DNA of 64,000 nucleotides from Streptomyces sp. S465. GTDB taxonomy: Bacteria; Actinomycetota; Actinomycetes; Streptomycetales; Streptomycetaceae. Made by a program: the position numbers and the translations under genes. The DNA lies in NCBI RefSeq assembly GCF_026898115.1, contig NZ_CP114036.1, positions 434,001 to 498,000 of the forward strand, given 5' to 3'. The notes below the pieces were generated by a model. The model saw only the letters and a list, made by a program, of their open reading frames with translations. It was not told the origin of the DNA and ran no database searches. Positions 17,622 to 26,487 of this stretch are shown in pieces (the stretch's first letter is position 1; each line of letters begins with the position of its first letter).

Positions 17622-18842
17622 TCAGCCGTGCGTGGCCGGCCCGGCCAGGAAGTCCGCGAGCGCCTCCAGCAACCGGTCCACGTCCTCGGCGCTGTTGTAG
17701 GGGGCCAGGCCGATCCGCAGCCCTCCGGTGTCCCCCAGGCCCAGCCTGCGGGACGCCTCCACCGCGTAGAAGGAGCCGGCCGGGGCGTCGACGCCCCGGC
17801 CGGCGAGGTAGCGGTAGGCGTCGGTGGTGTCGCGGCCGTCGATGGTCAGCAGCAGGGTCGGGGTGCGGTGCGCCGCCCGGGAGTGGACGGTGACCGGGCC
17901 GAGGGCGGCCAGGCCCTCGTCCAAGCGCCGGCGCAGGGTGTTCTCGTGCTGTTCCAGGGCCGCGTACGCCGACGCCAGCCGCTCCCGGCGGCTGCCCTCG
18001 GCGTCGGGGGCCAGGGTGGCCAGGAAGTCGACGGCGGCGCGGGTGCCGGCGAGGAGTTCATAGGGCAGGGTGCCGAGTTCGAAGCGCTCGGGCACGGCGT
18101 TCGTCGAGGGCAGCAGCTTGTCCGGGGTCAGGGTCTCCAGGAGCTCGGGCCGGCTCGCCAGGACGCCGAGGTGGGGGCCCAGGAACTTGTACGGGGAGCA
18201 GACGAAGAAGTCCGCGCCGAGCCGCCGGATGTCGACGTGGGCGTGGGCGGCGTAGTGCACACCGTCGACGTGGAGCAGCGCCCCGGCCGCGTGGACCCGC
18301 CGGGAGATCTCCGGGATGGCCGGGCGGGTGCCGATCAGGTTCGAGGCGGCGGTGACCGCGACCAGCCGGGTGCGGTCGCCGAGCTGGGCGCTGATGTCGT
18401 CGGGGGTCAGTTCGCCGGTCGCGGGGTCGAAGTCGGCCCAGCGCACGGTGGCGCCGACCGCTTCGGCGGCCTGGATCCAGGGGCGGATGTTGGAGTCGTG
18501 GTCCAGCCGGGAGACCACCACCTCGTCGCCCGGTGACCAGGTCTTGGCGAGGGTGCGGGCGACATCGTAGGTCAGGGCGGTGGCGCTGCGCCCGAAGACG
18601 ATCGCGGCCGGGTCGGCACCGAGCAGATCGGCCGTGGCCTGCCGGGCCGACCGGACCAGGGCCTCGGCGTTGCGTTCCCCCGCGGTGACGTGGCCGCGGT
18701 TGGCCAGGGGGTTGGCCAGTGCGTCGGAGACGGCCTCGATGACGGGGAGGGGCGTCTGGGTGCCACCGGGGCCGTCGAAGTGGGCCGACCCGGCCTTCAG
18801 GGCGGGGAACTGCGCGCGGACCGCGGTGATGTCGTATGTCAC
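17622..18842 (-). CDS. Cysteine desulfurase-like PLP-dependent aminotransferase (class V)
   Basis: A 406-residue fold-type I PLP enzyme of the 'cysteine desulfurase-like' group. Landmarks are the N-terminal AVRAQFPALKAGSAHFDGPGG, cofactor-binding SRLDHDSNIRPW, aspartate/histidine in GALLHVDGVHYAAH, and the Schiff-base Lys in FFVCSPYKFLGPHLGVL. I start at GTG 18842 (MTYDITAVRAQF), which has AAGGAG upstream; the open frame continues to 19280 but that stretch is promoter DNA for the divergent permease. It converges on the TetR gene. Whether it desulfurates cysteine or acts on another amino acid cannot be told. Confidence 0.85.
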   Translation of the reverse strand: MTYDITAVRAQFPALKAGSAHFDGPGGTQTPLPVIEAVSDALANPLANRGHVTAGERNAEALVRSARQATADLLGADPAAIVFGRSATALTYDVARTLAKTWSPGDEVVVSRLDHDSNIRPWIQAAEAVGATVRWADFDPATGELTPDDISAQLGDRTRLVAVTAASNLIGTRPAIPEISRRVHAAGALLHVDGVHYAAHAHVDIRRLGADFFVCSPYKFLGPHLGVLASRPELLETLTPDKLLPSTNAVPERFELGTLPYELLAGTRAAVDFLATLAPDAEGSRRERLASAYAALEQHENTLRRRLDEGLAALGPVTVHSRAAHRTPTLLLTIDGRDTTDAYRYLAGRGVDAPAGSFYAVEASRRLGLGDTGGLRIGLAPYNSAEDVDRLLEALADFLAGPATHG

Positions 18843-19045
18843 GAGCGACTCCTTGCCGAGGGGTGACCGGAGCGATCCTATGCGGGCGCCGGTGCCGGAC
18901 GGCAGGGCCGGGGGACGGCCCGCCGCGCCGGGGAGAGGTGTTCCGGCACCCGGACAACCACCCTGATTGAATCTGACCATATGGGGATGAAGCACCATCC
19001 TTTTCCGCCGCGCAGGACCGGGACGCAGAAGGCGGTGGCGCCGAC

Positions 19046-20281
19046 GTGAGCAGCGACTCTCCTCCCCCGCCGGAGCGGCCGAGAGGGCGGGGCGCACGCC
19101 CGCGGCGCGGCGTGCCCGGCGGTGTGCCCGGCGGACGGGCGTGGCGGGCGTGGCGGGCCTCGCGGGCGGTGGCGCGGGCCCGCCGCTCCGGCTCCGCGGC
19201 CCTGGCGGCCGCGGTGCGCCGGGCGGGGGGCGAGGGTGGGCGGGTCCCTCCCGGGCTGCGGCTGGCCGCCGCGTACGCATGGCGGCTGCTGGTCGTCGGG
19301 GTGGCCGTCTATCTGGCGTTCACGGTGCTGGGCCGGTTCGAGCTGGTCGCGGTCGCGGTGTTCCTGGCGCTGGTGGCCACCGCCTTGCTGCGGCCGCTGG
19401 CCGATCTGCTGGCGCGGGTGCTGCCCCGGCCGCCGGCGGTGGCGCTGGCGGTGTTCGGCACGCTGTTCGTGGTGCTGGGGTTACTGGCGCTGGTGGGGAC
19501 CGCGGCGGCCGCGGAGGCGGGCCGGCTCGTGGGGGAGCTGCGCGGCGGCATCGGCCGGATCGAGCGGTGGCTGGAGGGGCCTCCGTTCCATGTCCGGCAC
19601 GGTGTGCTGTCGGGGGCCCATGACAAGATCACCTCCTTTGTGACGCGGCATCGCGCGGCGCTGATCAGCAGGGCGCTCAGCAGTGCGGGGCGGGTCGTGG
19701 AGGCGCTCACGGCGGCGTTCCTGGCGCTGTTCTGCTCGGTCTTCTTCGTCCACTCCGGCGACCGGATGTGGCACTGGTTCCGGGACCAGCTCCCCGAGGG
19801 CGCCCGGCCTCCGCTGGACCGGGCGGCGCGGGCGGCGTGGAGCACCTTCGCCGGGTACACGCGGGGCATCATCGTCGTGGCGGCCTCCAACGCGGCCCTG
19901 GTCGGTGTCGCCCTGTTCCTGCTGCGGGTGCCGCTGGCCCTGCCGCTGACGCTGCTGGTCTTCTTCGCCACCTTCGTCCCGCTGATCGGCTCGCCGATCG
20001 CGTTGGCGGTGGCGACGGTGGTGGCCCTGGCCGGACGGGGACCGGCCGTCGCGGCCGTGGTGCTGTTGCTGATCGTGGCGGTCGGTCAGTTCGAGGGCCA
20101 TGTGCTGCATCCGCTGGTGATGAGCTGGGCGGTGCGGCTCCACCCGGTGGTGGTGGCGATCTCGGTCATCGCCGGGAGCCTCGTCGCCGGGGTGATCGGG
20201 GCGGTGGTGGCCGTGCCCATGGTGTCCGTCGCCTGGGCGGTGACCCGCGCCCTGCGCCACCGGCCGCGCGGCGGGGCCTGA
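19046..20281 (+). CDS. AI-2E family transporter (PerM-like)
   Basis: A 411-residue membrane protein with an Arg/Pro-rich cytoplasmic head of about 70 residues and about eight hydrophobic helices. The family segments LVATALLRPLADLLARVLPR, FAGYTRGIIVVAASNAALVG, FVPLIGSPIALAVATVVAL and EGHVLHPLVMSWAVRLHPVV are all present. Family members are assigned AI-2 export or Na+/H+ antiport in a few species; in actinobacteria the cargo is unknown. GTG 19046 is the likely start. It stands alone, 69 bp before nsrR. Confidence 0.85.
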   Translation: MSSDSPPPPERPRGRGARPRRGVPGGVPGGRAWRAWRASRAVARARRSGSAALAAAVRRAGGEGGRVPPGLRLAAAYAWRLLVVGVAVYLAFTVLGRFELVAVAVFLALVATALLRPLADLLARVLPRPPAVALAVFGTLFVVLGLLALVGTAAAAEAGRLVGELRGGIGRIERWLEGPPFHVRHGVLSGAHDKITSFVTRHRAALISRALSSAGRVVEALTAAFLALFCSVFFVHSGDRMWHWFRDQLPEGARPPLDRAARAAWSTFAGYTRGIIVVAASNAALVGVALFLLRVPLALPLTLLVFFATFVPLIGSPIALAVATVVALAGRGPAVAAVVLLLIVAVGQFEGHVLHPLVMSWAVRLHPVVVAISVIAGSLVAGVIGAVVAVPMVSVAWAVTRALRHRPRGGA

Positions 20282-20311
20282 CCGCCGCCCGAGGCCGGAA
20301 CGCGTCCACAT

Positions 20312-20334
20312 AAATTGCATCCAGGATTCGCATG
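20312..20334. promoter_or_regulatory. NsrR operator upstream of nsrR
   Basis: The core GCATCCAGGATTC aligns with GAATCTGAGATAC of the hmp site and with the known streptomycete NsrR pattern. It ends 16 bp before the nsrR start, so NsrR probably represses itself. Confidence 0.7.
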
Positions 20335-20350
20335 AACGTACGCTGCCGCC

Positions 20351-20800
20351 ATGCGGCTGACGAAGTCCACGGACCTGGCGCTCCGCACGATCATGCGGCT
20401 GGCGGTCACCGGAACCGAGCCCTGCACCGCCCGGCAGATCGCCGGGGAGGTCCAGGTGCCCTACAGCCACCTGGCCAAGGTGGCGGCCCGGCTCCAGCAC
20501 CTGGGCCTGATCGAGACCCGGCGCGGACGGGGCGGCGGGCTGACGCTCACCGAGATGGGGCGCACCGCCTCGATCGGCCAGCTGGTCCGGGAGTTCGAGG
20601 GGGTCGGCGATGTCGTCGACTGCGAGGGGGACGTGCCGTGTCCGCTGCGGCAGGGCTGCCGGCTGCGCATGGCGCTGCGCCGGGCCCAGGAGGCGTTCCT
20701 CGCCTCGCTCGACCCCCTGACGGTGGACGACCTGGTCGCGTCCCCGACCGGCCCGGTACTGCTGGGGCTGGTCGGGCGCGCGCCCGGCCTGTCCCCGTGA
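20351..20800 (+). CDS. nsrR: Rrf2-family nitric-oxide sensor NsrR
   Basis: A 149-residue [4Fe-4S] repressor that senses NO. An N-terminal winged helix (QIAGEVQVPYSHLAKVAARL) is followed by three cysteines with NsrR spacing, C-x5-C-x5-C at residues 91, 97 and 103 (CEGDVPCPLRQGC). Asp8, the fourth cluster ligand in the S. coelicolor protein, is also present (MRLTKSTD). NO destroys the cluster and releases DNA. The gene is followed by hmp on the same strand, and both promoters carry the same type of operator. Confidence is high because ligands, sites and target gene agree. Confidence 0.95.
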   Translation: MRLTKSTDLALRTIMRLAVTGTEPCTARQIAGEVQVPYSHLAKVAARLQHLGLIETRRGRGGGLTLTEMGRTASIGQLVREFEGVGDVVDCEGDVPCPLRQGCRLRMALRRAQEAFLASLDPLTVDDLVASPTGPVLLGLVGRAPGLSP

Positions 20801-20938
20801 GACCACCGCCCGGGGTGCGGACCTGCGCGCCCCGTCCCGCCGAGCCGCGATGACGCGGAGGTCACCGTGCCCCGTACGCACACGCCTTCGGACGCACCGC
20901 CGGACACGCCTTTACGCACGCCTTCAGGTATGCCGCAT

Positions 20939-20961
20939 AATACGAATCTGAGATACCAGTT
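20939..20961. promoter_or_regulatory. NsrR operator upstream of hmp
   Basis: AATACGAATCTGAGATACC followed by AGTT; very close to the hmpA1 NsrR site known from S. coelicolor. It lies 10 bp before ATG 20972, which shows that the longer upstream frame is not coding. Confidence 0.88.
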
Positions 20962-20971
20962 AGGTCCGCTT

Positions 20972-22183
20972 ATGCTCTCCCAGAAGTCCGCCGAGACGGT
21001 CCGCGCCACGCTGCCCGCCGTCGGTGAGGCCATCGACACCATCACCGACCTCTTCTACCGGAAGCTCTTCACGGCCCACCCCGAGCTGCTGCGGAACATG
21101 TTCAACCGGGCCAACCAGAGCGCGGGCACCCAGCGGCAGGCTCTCGCGGGCGCGATCGCCGCGTTCGCCACCGCCCTGGTGGAGCAGCCGGGGGTGCGCC
21201 CCGACGCCCTGCTGAGACGGATCGCGCACAAGCACGCCTCGCTCGGGGTGAGCGCCGCCCAGTATCCGGTGGTGCACCGTCATCTGGCCGCCGCCATCGC
21301 GGAGGTGCTCGGCGACGCGGCCACCGAGGAGGTGACCGCCGCCTGGGACGAGGTCTACTGGCTGATGGCCAACTCCCTGATCGAGATCGAGCGGCGGCTG
21401 TACGCGGAGCAGGGCGTGCTGGCCGGCGGGACCTGGCGGCCGTGGGAGGTGGTGGAGAAGATCCGGGAGACGGCGGATGTGGTCACCTTCCGGATCCGGC
21501 CCGCCGACGGCCGCCCCGCCCCGGCGTTCAAGGCCGGCCAGTACGTCTCGGTGCAGGTGGAACTGGCCGACGGAGCCCGGCAGAGCCGCCAGTACAGCCT
21601 GACCAACGCCCCCGGCGCCACGGTGCGCTCCTTCGCCGTCAAGCGCGTGGCCGGCGGTGCGGACCCGGCCGGTGAGGTCTCCGGGCATCTGCACGACCGG
21701 GTCCACGAGGGAGACCGGCTCACCGTCTCCGCGCCCTACGGCGATGTCGTGCTGGAGGCCACGAACGCGCCACTGCTGCTCGCCTCCGCAGGGATCGGCT
21801 GCACCCCGATGGTGGCCATGCTGGAGGACCTGGTCGACAGGGGCCACCAGGGCCCGGTCGTCGCCGTCCACGCCGACCGCTCGCCCGCGGACCACGCCCT
21901 GCGCGCCGACCAGGAGCGGCTGGTCGCCAAGCTGGCGCGGGGCACCGGCCAGGTGTGGTACGAGCGGCCCGAGGGCGACTGGCCGGCCGAGCGCACCGGC
22001 CGCGTGGACCTGTCCGGGATCGAGATCCCGGACGGCGTCCAGGCGTATCTGTGCGGTCCGCTGCCCTTCATGCGATCGGTGCGCACCCAGCTGCTGGAAC
22101 GGGGCGTGCACCCCTCCGCGATCCACTACGAGGTCTTCGGGCCCGATCTGTGGCTGGCACAGGGCGACGGCGGGGAGCGCTGA
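20972..22183 (+). CDS. hmp: Flavohemoglobin (nitric oxide dioxygenase)
   Basis: A 403-residue protein that converts NO and O2 to nitrate using heme, FAD and NAD(P)H. The globin part runs from LSQKSAETVRATLPAV with proximal His in RIAHKHASLGV. The FAD domain carries FKAGQYVSVQ and RQYSLTNAP, and the NAD domain LLLASAGIGCTPMVAML and AYLCGPLPFM. I choose ATG 20972 rather than the in-frame GTG 20867 or ATG 20930 because the NsrR operator lies at 20939-20961; the protein then begins where the globin domain does. Controlled by NsrR, encoded just upstream. Confidence 0.93.
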   Translation: MLSQKSAETVRATLPAVGEAIDTITDLFYRKLFTAHPELLRNMFNRANQSAGTQRQALAGAIAAFATALVEQPGVRPDALLRRIAHKHASLGVSAAQYPVVHRHLAAAIAEVLGDAATEEVTAAWDEVYWLMANSLIEIERRLYAEQGVLAGGTWRPWEVVEKIRETADVVTFRIRPADGRPAPAFKAGQYVSVQVELADGARQSRQYSLTNAPGATVRSFAVKRVAGGADPAGEVSGHLHDRVHEGDRLTVSAPYGDVVLEATNAPLLLASAGIGCTPMVAMLEDLVDRGHQGPVVAVHADRSPADHALRADQERLVAKLARGTGQVWYERPEGDWPAERTGRVDLSGIEIPDGVQAYLCGPLPFMRSVRTQLLERGVHPSAIHYEVFGPDLWLAQGDGGER

Positions 22184-22340
22184 CACCGATCCTCCGGATG
22201 TGGCCGGATGAACTCGAATGGCTCAGGGGCCAGTCGCTTTTGTCCGGGTGAACGTGGGACCGTAACGACACGGGTCCTGTCCGTTCCGTGCCCAACCGTA
22301 CGGAATGGGCCGTCCGGTACCCCCACATCGACGAGGAACC

Positions 22341-23159
22341 ATGGATCGCGAAAAGATCACTCTCAGCGGCGCTCAGGAGACCTTGCTCGCCACGCTGTAC
22401 GGCAGGGCGGTGGACAGCCGTTCCGCCCACTCCATCCTGCACGACCACGCGGCCCGGGAGGCCGTGGAGCGCGTGGCCTACGACTTCGGCAAAACGGGGA
22501 TGACGGACACGACGGCGGTCGGCATCGCCCTGAGGGCGAAACAGCTCGACGACTGGACCATGGAGTTCCTGGCCGACCAGCAGAAGGCGACCGTGCTCCA
22601 TCTCGCCTGCGGTCTCGACACCCGGGTGCAGCGCCTGGCCCCGCCGTCGTCGGTGCGCTGGCTCGACGTCGACTACCCCGAGGTGATCGATCTGCGCCGG
22701 CGGCTGCTTCCCGAGCCGTCGGGACACTACGAGATGGTCGGCGCCTCCGTCACCGATGAGGCGTGGCTGCGCGAGGTGCCCGACGACCGGCCCACCGTGG
22801 TCGTCGCCGAGGGGTTGACGATGTATCTGCGCAAGGAGGAGGGCAAGCGGCTGATCCAGCGGATCACCGAGCGGTTCCCCAGCGGCCAGCTGCTCTTCGA
22901 CGTCTACGGGCCCCTGGGCATCCGGCTCCAGAAGATGGTCCCCGCCGTGCGCAACGCGGGCGCCACCCTGCACTGGGGCCTGGACGACCCCCATGAGGTC
23001 GAGACCTGGCATCCGGGACTGACCTGCCTCGACGCGGTGCGCAGCGTGGACATGCCGGGAATGGAGAGGATGCCCGCCGCCGGCCGGATGAGCATGCGGG
23101 TGATGGCCCATCTGCCCGGCTTCCGGGACGTCGGCCGGATCCTGCGCTACCGCTTCTAG
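22341..23159 (+). CDS. SAM-dependent methyltransferase, LCM-like class I
   Basis: A 272-residue enzyme of the leucine-carboxyl-methyltransferase-like group. The SAM motif is VLHLACGLDTRVQRLAP, followed by the acidic loop WLDVDYPEVIDLRRRLL and VVVAEGLTMYLRKEEG. These features are diagnostic for the group, whose streptomycete members often act on polyketide-like or unknown small acceptors. ATG 22341 has GAGGAA just before it. It converges on another methyltransferase, but no PKS, NRPS or terpene gene is near, so a secondary-metabolite role is unproven. Confidence 0.85.
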   Translation: MDREKITLSGAQETLLATLYGRAVDSRSAHSILHDHAAREAVERVAYDFGKTGMTDTTAVGIALRAKQLDDWTMEFLADQQKATVLHLACGLDTRVQRLAPPSSVRWLDVDYPEVIDLRRRLLPEPSGHYEMVGASVTDEAWLREVPDDRPTVVVAEGLTMYLRKEEGKRLIQRITERFPSGQLLFDVYGPLGIRLQKMVPAVRNAGATLHWGLDDPHEVETWHPGLTCLDAVRSVDMPGMERMPAAGRMSMRVMAHLPGFRDVGRILRYRF

Positions 23160-23183
23160 GGCCCGCCGCGCGATGGCCACGGT

Positions 23184-23211
23184 CCCGGCGCCGGGCGGTC
23201 CCGGCGCCGGG
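23184..23211. terminator. Duplicated palindrome between convergent methyltransferases
   Basis: CCCGGCGCCGGG occurs at 23184-23195 and 23200-23211 inside a 16-bp direct repeat (GGTCCCGGCGCCGGGC type). It sits in the 59-bp gap between two stop codons and may act as a bidirectional terminator. Confidence 0.45.
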
Positions 23212-23218
23212 CCGGGGG

Positions 23219-24229
23219 CTATTTGATGCCCACCAGCATGGAGTAACCGCCGGTCAGCGGTTCGATCCGGCTGCTGCTGAAGCCCGCCTCCGCCAGCCAG
23301 GCGTGTCCCTCGGCGGCGGTGTACTCGAAGCCGGACTGGCTCTCGATGAGCATGTTCAGGCTCGCCAGCAGACCGAACGCGTTCTCCCTGCGGTCGTCGT
23401 CGATGATGGCGTCGTAGACCAGGACCGCTCCCCCTTCGGGGAGGGCGGCGTAGGCCTTCTTCAGCAGCAGCCGCTTCTCCTCCAGGCCCCAGCCGTGCAG
23501 GATCTGACCCAGCACGATGACATCGGCGCCGGGCAGGTCATCGGTGAAGAAGTCGCCTCCGTGGAAGGTGAGCCGGTCCTGAAGGCCGAAGGACGCCACG
23601 TACTCCTCGAAGACGGGCCGCACCCGGGGCAGCTCGAAGACACCGCCGCTCATATGGGGGTGGCGCTGCGCCACTGCCACCGGAACGCAGCCCACCGCTC
23701 CCCCGACGTCCAGCACCGTCCGGTGGTCGGCCCAGGGGAACCGCTCGGCTATCAGCAGCGCCGTGCCCATGCTGAGCCCGGTCATACCGTGCAGGAAGCG
23801 CTCGAGGCCCGCCTGGTCCCGGTAGATGGCGTCGAAGACCTCACCGCCGTGCTTCTGCTCGTTCTGTGGTCGCCCGGTTCTCAGTGCCTCGGTGAGCGAC
23901 CCCCAGAAGGGGTAGAGACGGCTGTTGGCCATCTCCAGGATGCCGCCTGCGTAGGTGGGCTTCCCGCGGTCGAGAAAGGTGTCGGCGGACGGGCTGTTGC
24001 GGTACTCGCCCTCGGATCGCTCCAGGAACCCCATGGCGACCAGGGCGTCGAAGAAGTCGGTGGCGCCACGCGGGTGCAGTCCGAGCGCCTCGGTCAGGTC
24101 ACCGCCCGTGCGGGGGCCGTCCGCGAGCCGGGAGAACAGATCCAGTTCCACCGCGGTGAGCAGTGCCTTCGACGCCATGAAGCCCAACCCGACGCGGAGA
24201 ATGGACTCGGGGGTGGTCTCGTGCCGCAT
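23219..24229 (-). CDS. O-methyltransferase, acetylserotonin/plant-type
   Basis: A 336-residue dimeric-type O-methyltransferase. The N-terminal winged-helix dimerisation domain (VELDLFSRLADGPRTGGDLTEAL) is followed by the SAM domain with TVLDVGGAVGCVPVAVAQRHP. The catalytic-histidine region is ILHGWGLEEKRLLLKKAYAALPEGG, and the acidic partner lies in VYDAIIDDDRRE. The usual H-D/E-E pattern looks intact. It is a single gene with a leader of about 160 bp shared with the end of the GntR gene. The acceptor molecule is unknown. Confidence 0.88.
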   Translation of the reverse strand: MRHETTPESILRVGLGFMASKALLTAVELDLFSRLADGPRTGGDLTEALGLHPRGATDFFDALVAMGFLERSEGEYRNSPSADTFLDRGKPTYAGGILEMANSRLYPFWGSLTEALRTGRPQNEQKHGGEVFDAIYRDQAGLERFLHGMTGLSMGTALLIAERFPWADHRTVLDVGGAVGCVPVAVAQRHPHMSGGVFELPRVRPVFEEYVASFGLQDRLTFHGGDFFTDDLPGADVIVLGQILHGWGLEEKRLLLKKAYAALPEGGAVLVYDAIIDDDRRENAFGLLASLNMLIESQSGFEYTAAEGHAWLAEAGFSSSRIEPLTGGYSMLVGIK

Positions 24230-24393
24230 AAGGATCCCTCACTGTTCTCCCGGAGGTGCGCGCACCGCACCTGACGGTATGTCGGTCTCCTTACGCTACC
24301 GCCCCGTTGCTCCCCACAAGGGCCGCCGTCAGGCCGTCGGACCCGCGGACACGGCAAGCGGACCCCGGCGGGGCCGACTGCCCGGGGCGCAGG

Positions 24394-25047
24394 TCAGATG
24401 AGGCCGCGGATCGCCGCTTCGAACCCTTCCACGTGTCCCGCGGCAAGGGCGGCGGCCTTCTCCGCGTCGCCGTCGATGATGGCGTGCAGCAGGGGCCCGT
24501 GCTCATGCACATGGCCCGCCAGGCCCGGCAGCCGGTCGATGAACAGGCACCAGATCCGGGTGGCCAGGTTGTCGTACCTGATCAGGGTGTCTTCCAGATA
24601 GGGGTTGCGGGTCGCGGCGTAGATGGCACGGTGCACGGCCATGTCGAGCCGGATCAGGTCCGTGCCGCCGTCGGACGCGTCCGCCAGCCGGGTCAGCATC
24701 CGGTCGAGGTCACCGCGGTCGCCCTGGCCGGCGCGCCGGGCCGCGAGGCTCGCGGCGAGCGGCTCGAGCCGCTGACGCACTTCCGAGATGTGTCCGAGAT
24801 CGGCGATCTGCACCTCGGTGGCGAAGGTTCCGCGCCGGGGGTAGGCGACGATGAGGCGCTCGTGCTCCAGCCGCTTGAGGGCCTCCCGGACCGGGGTGCG
24901 CCCGAAGCCGAGCTCGGCGGCGATCCGCTCGTCGTTGATGGGCTCTCCGGGGCGGATCCGGAGGGTCACCAGACGGTCCGAGATCGATCGATAGGCCTGA
25001 TCGGCCAGCGTTCCATCGCCCTGACCAGCGACGGTCGACGCAGTCAC
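24394..25047 (-). CDS. GntR-family regulator, FCD subgroup
   Basis: A 217-residue repressor. The winged helix contains ERIAAELGFGRTPVREALKRLEHERL (about residues 40-65). The FCD all-helical domain carries the metal/ligand residues in RLDMAVHRAIYAATRNPYLE and LPGLAGHVHEHGPLLHAIIDGD. It is divergent from soxBDAG with the palindrome TGATATATCA between them, so it most likely represses sarcosine catabolism and its own gene. Confidence 0.9.
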   Translation of the reverse strand: MTASTVAGQGDGTLADQAYRSISDRLVTLRIRPGEPINDERIAAELGFGRTPVREALKRLEHERLIVAYPRRGTFATEVQIADLGHISEVRQRLEPLAASLAARRAGQGDRGDLDRMLTRLADASDGGTDLIRLDMAVHRAIYAATRNPYLEDTLIRYDNLATRIWCLFIDRLPGLAGHVHEHGPLLHAIIDGDAEKAAALAAGHVEGFEAAIRGLI

Positions 25048-25105
25048 CCGAAACCCTCCCTTGACGCGGCCCGGTCGGTCCTCTTAGCTTATCGCAACAG
25101 CAGGT

Positions 25106-25115
25106 TGATATATCA
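25106..25115. promoter_or_regulatory. GntR/FCD operator
   Basis: The perfect palindrome TGATATATCA stands in an AT-rich island in the 166-bp GntR/soxB intergenic region. This is the usual spacing and sequence style for FCD-GntR sites, placed to block both divergent promoters. Confidence 0.7.
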
Positions 25116-25130
25116 GTCGTCCCTCAGTGG

Positions 25131-25165
25131 GTTCTCACGGTTCTCAGAGGTTCTCAGGGTTCTCA
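25131..25165 (+). repeat. Four GTTCTCA repeats in the sox leader
   Basis: GTTCTCA begins at 25131, 25140, 25150 and 25159, so the copies are 9-10 bp apart, close to one helical turn. They lie between the GntR site and the soxB ribosome binding site. They could bind a regulator or form a pyrimidine-rich leader element; function unknown. Confidence 0.6.
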
Positions 25166-25213
25166 GGGAGACCCCGTCGATCCGTAGCTCGCGGCCCAGG
25201 AGGCTGCTCAGTG

Positions 25214-26461
25214 ATGCATCCGCGCGACACCCTTCCCGCCACGCCCGGGAACGTCCTGCCCGACCACCCCGACTTCCTGTGGCGCAATCCCGACCCCAAG
25301 CCGTGCTACGACGTCGTCATCGTCGGCGGCGGCGGACACGGCCTGGCCACCGCCTACTACCTGGCCAGGAACCACGGCATCACCAATGTCGCCGTGCTGG
25401 AGAAGGACTGGCTCGCGGGCGGCAACATGGCCCGCAACACCACCATCATCCGCTCCAACTACCTCTGGGACGAAAGCTCCGGCATCTACGAGCACTCGCT
25501 GAAGCTGTGGGAGACCCTCGAGGAAGACCTCGGCCACCCGATCCTCTTCAGCCAACGCGGCGTCCTCAACCTCGCCCACACCGTGCAGGACATCCGTGAC
25601 AGCAAACGCCGTGTCTACGCCAACCGGCTCAACGGCATCGACGCCGAGTGGCTGGAGCCGGAGGAGGTCGCCGAGGTCTGCCCCATCGTCAACATCTCAC
25701 CCGAGGTGCGCTATCCGGTGCTCGGCGCCACCTACCAGCCGCGCGCGGGCATCGCCAAGCACGACTATGTGGCCTGGGGCTTCGCCCGCAGGGCCGACAC
25801 TTACGGCATCGACCTGATCCAGGACTGCGAGGTCACCGGCCTCGACATCCGGGGCGGCCGCGTGCGCGGAGTACAGACCACGCGTGGCCCCATCGCCGCC
25901 GGGAAGGTCGCGCTCGCGGCCGCGGGGCACTCCTCGGTGCTGGCCTCCATGGCCGGCCTGCGGCTGCCGCTCCAAAGCCATCCGCTCCAGGCGCTGGTCT
26001 CGGAGCTGCTGGAACCGGTGCACCCGACCGTGGTGATGTCGAACGCCGTGCATGTGTACGTCTCCCAGGCCCACAAGGGCGAGCTCGTCATGGGCGCCGG
26101 CATCGACGCTTACAACGGCTACGGACAGCGCGGCGCGTTCCACATCCTGGAGCGCCAGATGGCCGCCGCGCTGGAGCTCTTCCCCGTCTTCGCGCGCGCC
26201 CACATGCTGCGCACCTGGGCCGGGATCGTCGATGTCACTCCGGACGCCTCGCCGATCGTCGGAACGACCCCCGTCAAGGACCTCTACCTCAACTGCGGCT
26301 GGGGCACCGGCGGTTTCAAGGCCACACCGGGCGTCGGCTGGGCTTACGCGCACACCATCGCCACCGGCCGACCGCACCCCCGCATCGCGCCCTTCACCCT
26401 CTCCCGCTTCACCACCGGCGCCCTGGTCGACGAGCACGGCGCGGCCGCCGTCGCCCACTGA
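25214..26461 (+). CDS. soxB: Sarcosine oxidase subunit beta
   Basis: A 415-residue flavoprotein that oxidises sarcosine to glycine. The FAD site is [20 protein letters not shown]. The segment [17 protein letters not shown] carries the histidine that anchors covalent FMN in heterotetrameric enzymes. The second dinucleotide-fold signature near the end is [28 protein letters not shown] at about 25199 precedes tandem GTG-ATG; I take ATG 25214. First gene of soxBDAG, repressed presumably by the divergent GntR protein. Confidence 0.95.
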   Translation: MHPRDTLPATPGNVLPDHPDFLWRNPDPKPCYDVVIVGGGGHGLATAYYLARNHGITNVAVLEKDWLAGGNMARNTTIIRSNYLWDESSGIYEHSLKLWETLEEDLGHPILFSQRGVLNLAHTVQDIRDSKRRVYANRLNGIDAEWLEPEEVAEVCPIVNISPEVRYPVLGATYQPRAGIAKHDYVAWGFARRADTYGIDLIQDCEVTGLDIRGGRVRGVQTTRGPIAAGKVALAAAGHSSVLASMAGLRLPLQSHPLQALVSELLEPVHPTVVMSNAVHVYVSQAHKGELVMGAGIDAYNGYGQRGAFHILERQMAAALELFPVFARAHMLRTWAGIVDVTPDASPIVGTTPVKDLYLNCGWGTGGFKATPGVGWAYAHTIATGRPHPRIAPFTLSRFTTGALVDEHGAAAVAH

Positions 26462-26487
26462 CCACCGCCCCGGCCAAGGAGGTCGAC

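Noticed and set aside
18843..19280. N-terminal extension of the desulfurase-like protein
   Set aside because: Arg/Pro-rich, not family-like, and overlaps the divergent permease start; GTG 18842 has a good ribosome binding site.
20867..20971. N-terminal extension of Hmp
   Set aside because: Contains the NsrR operator and precedes the globin domain start.
12992..24229. Acyltransferase plus methyltransferases as a secondary metabolite cluster
   Set aside because: No core biosynthetic enzyme (PKS, NRPS, terpene synthase, RiPP precursor) was recognised between or around them.
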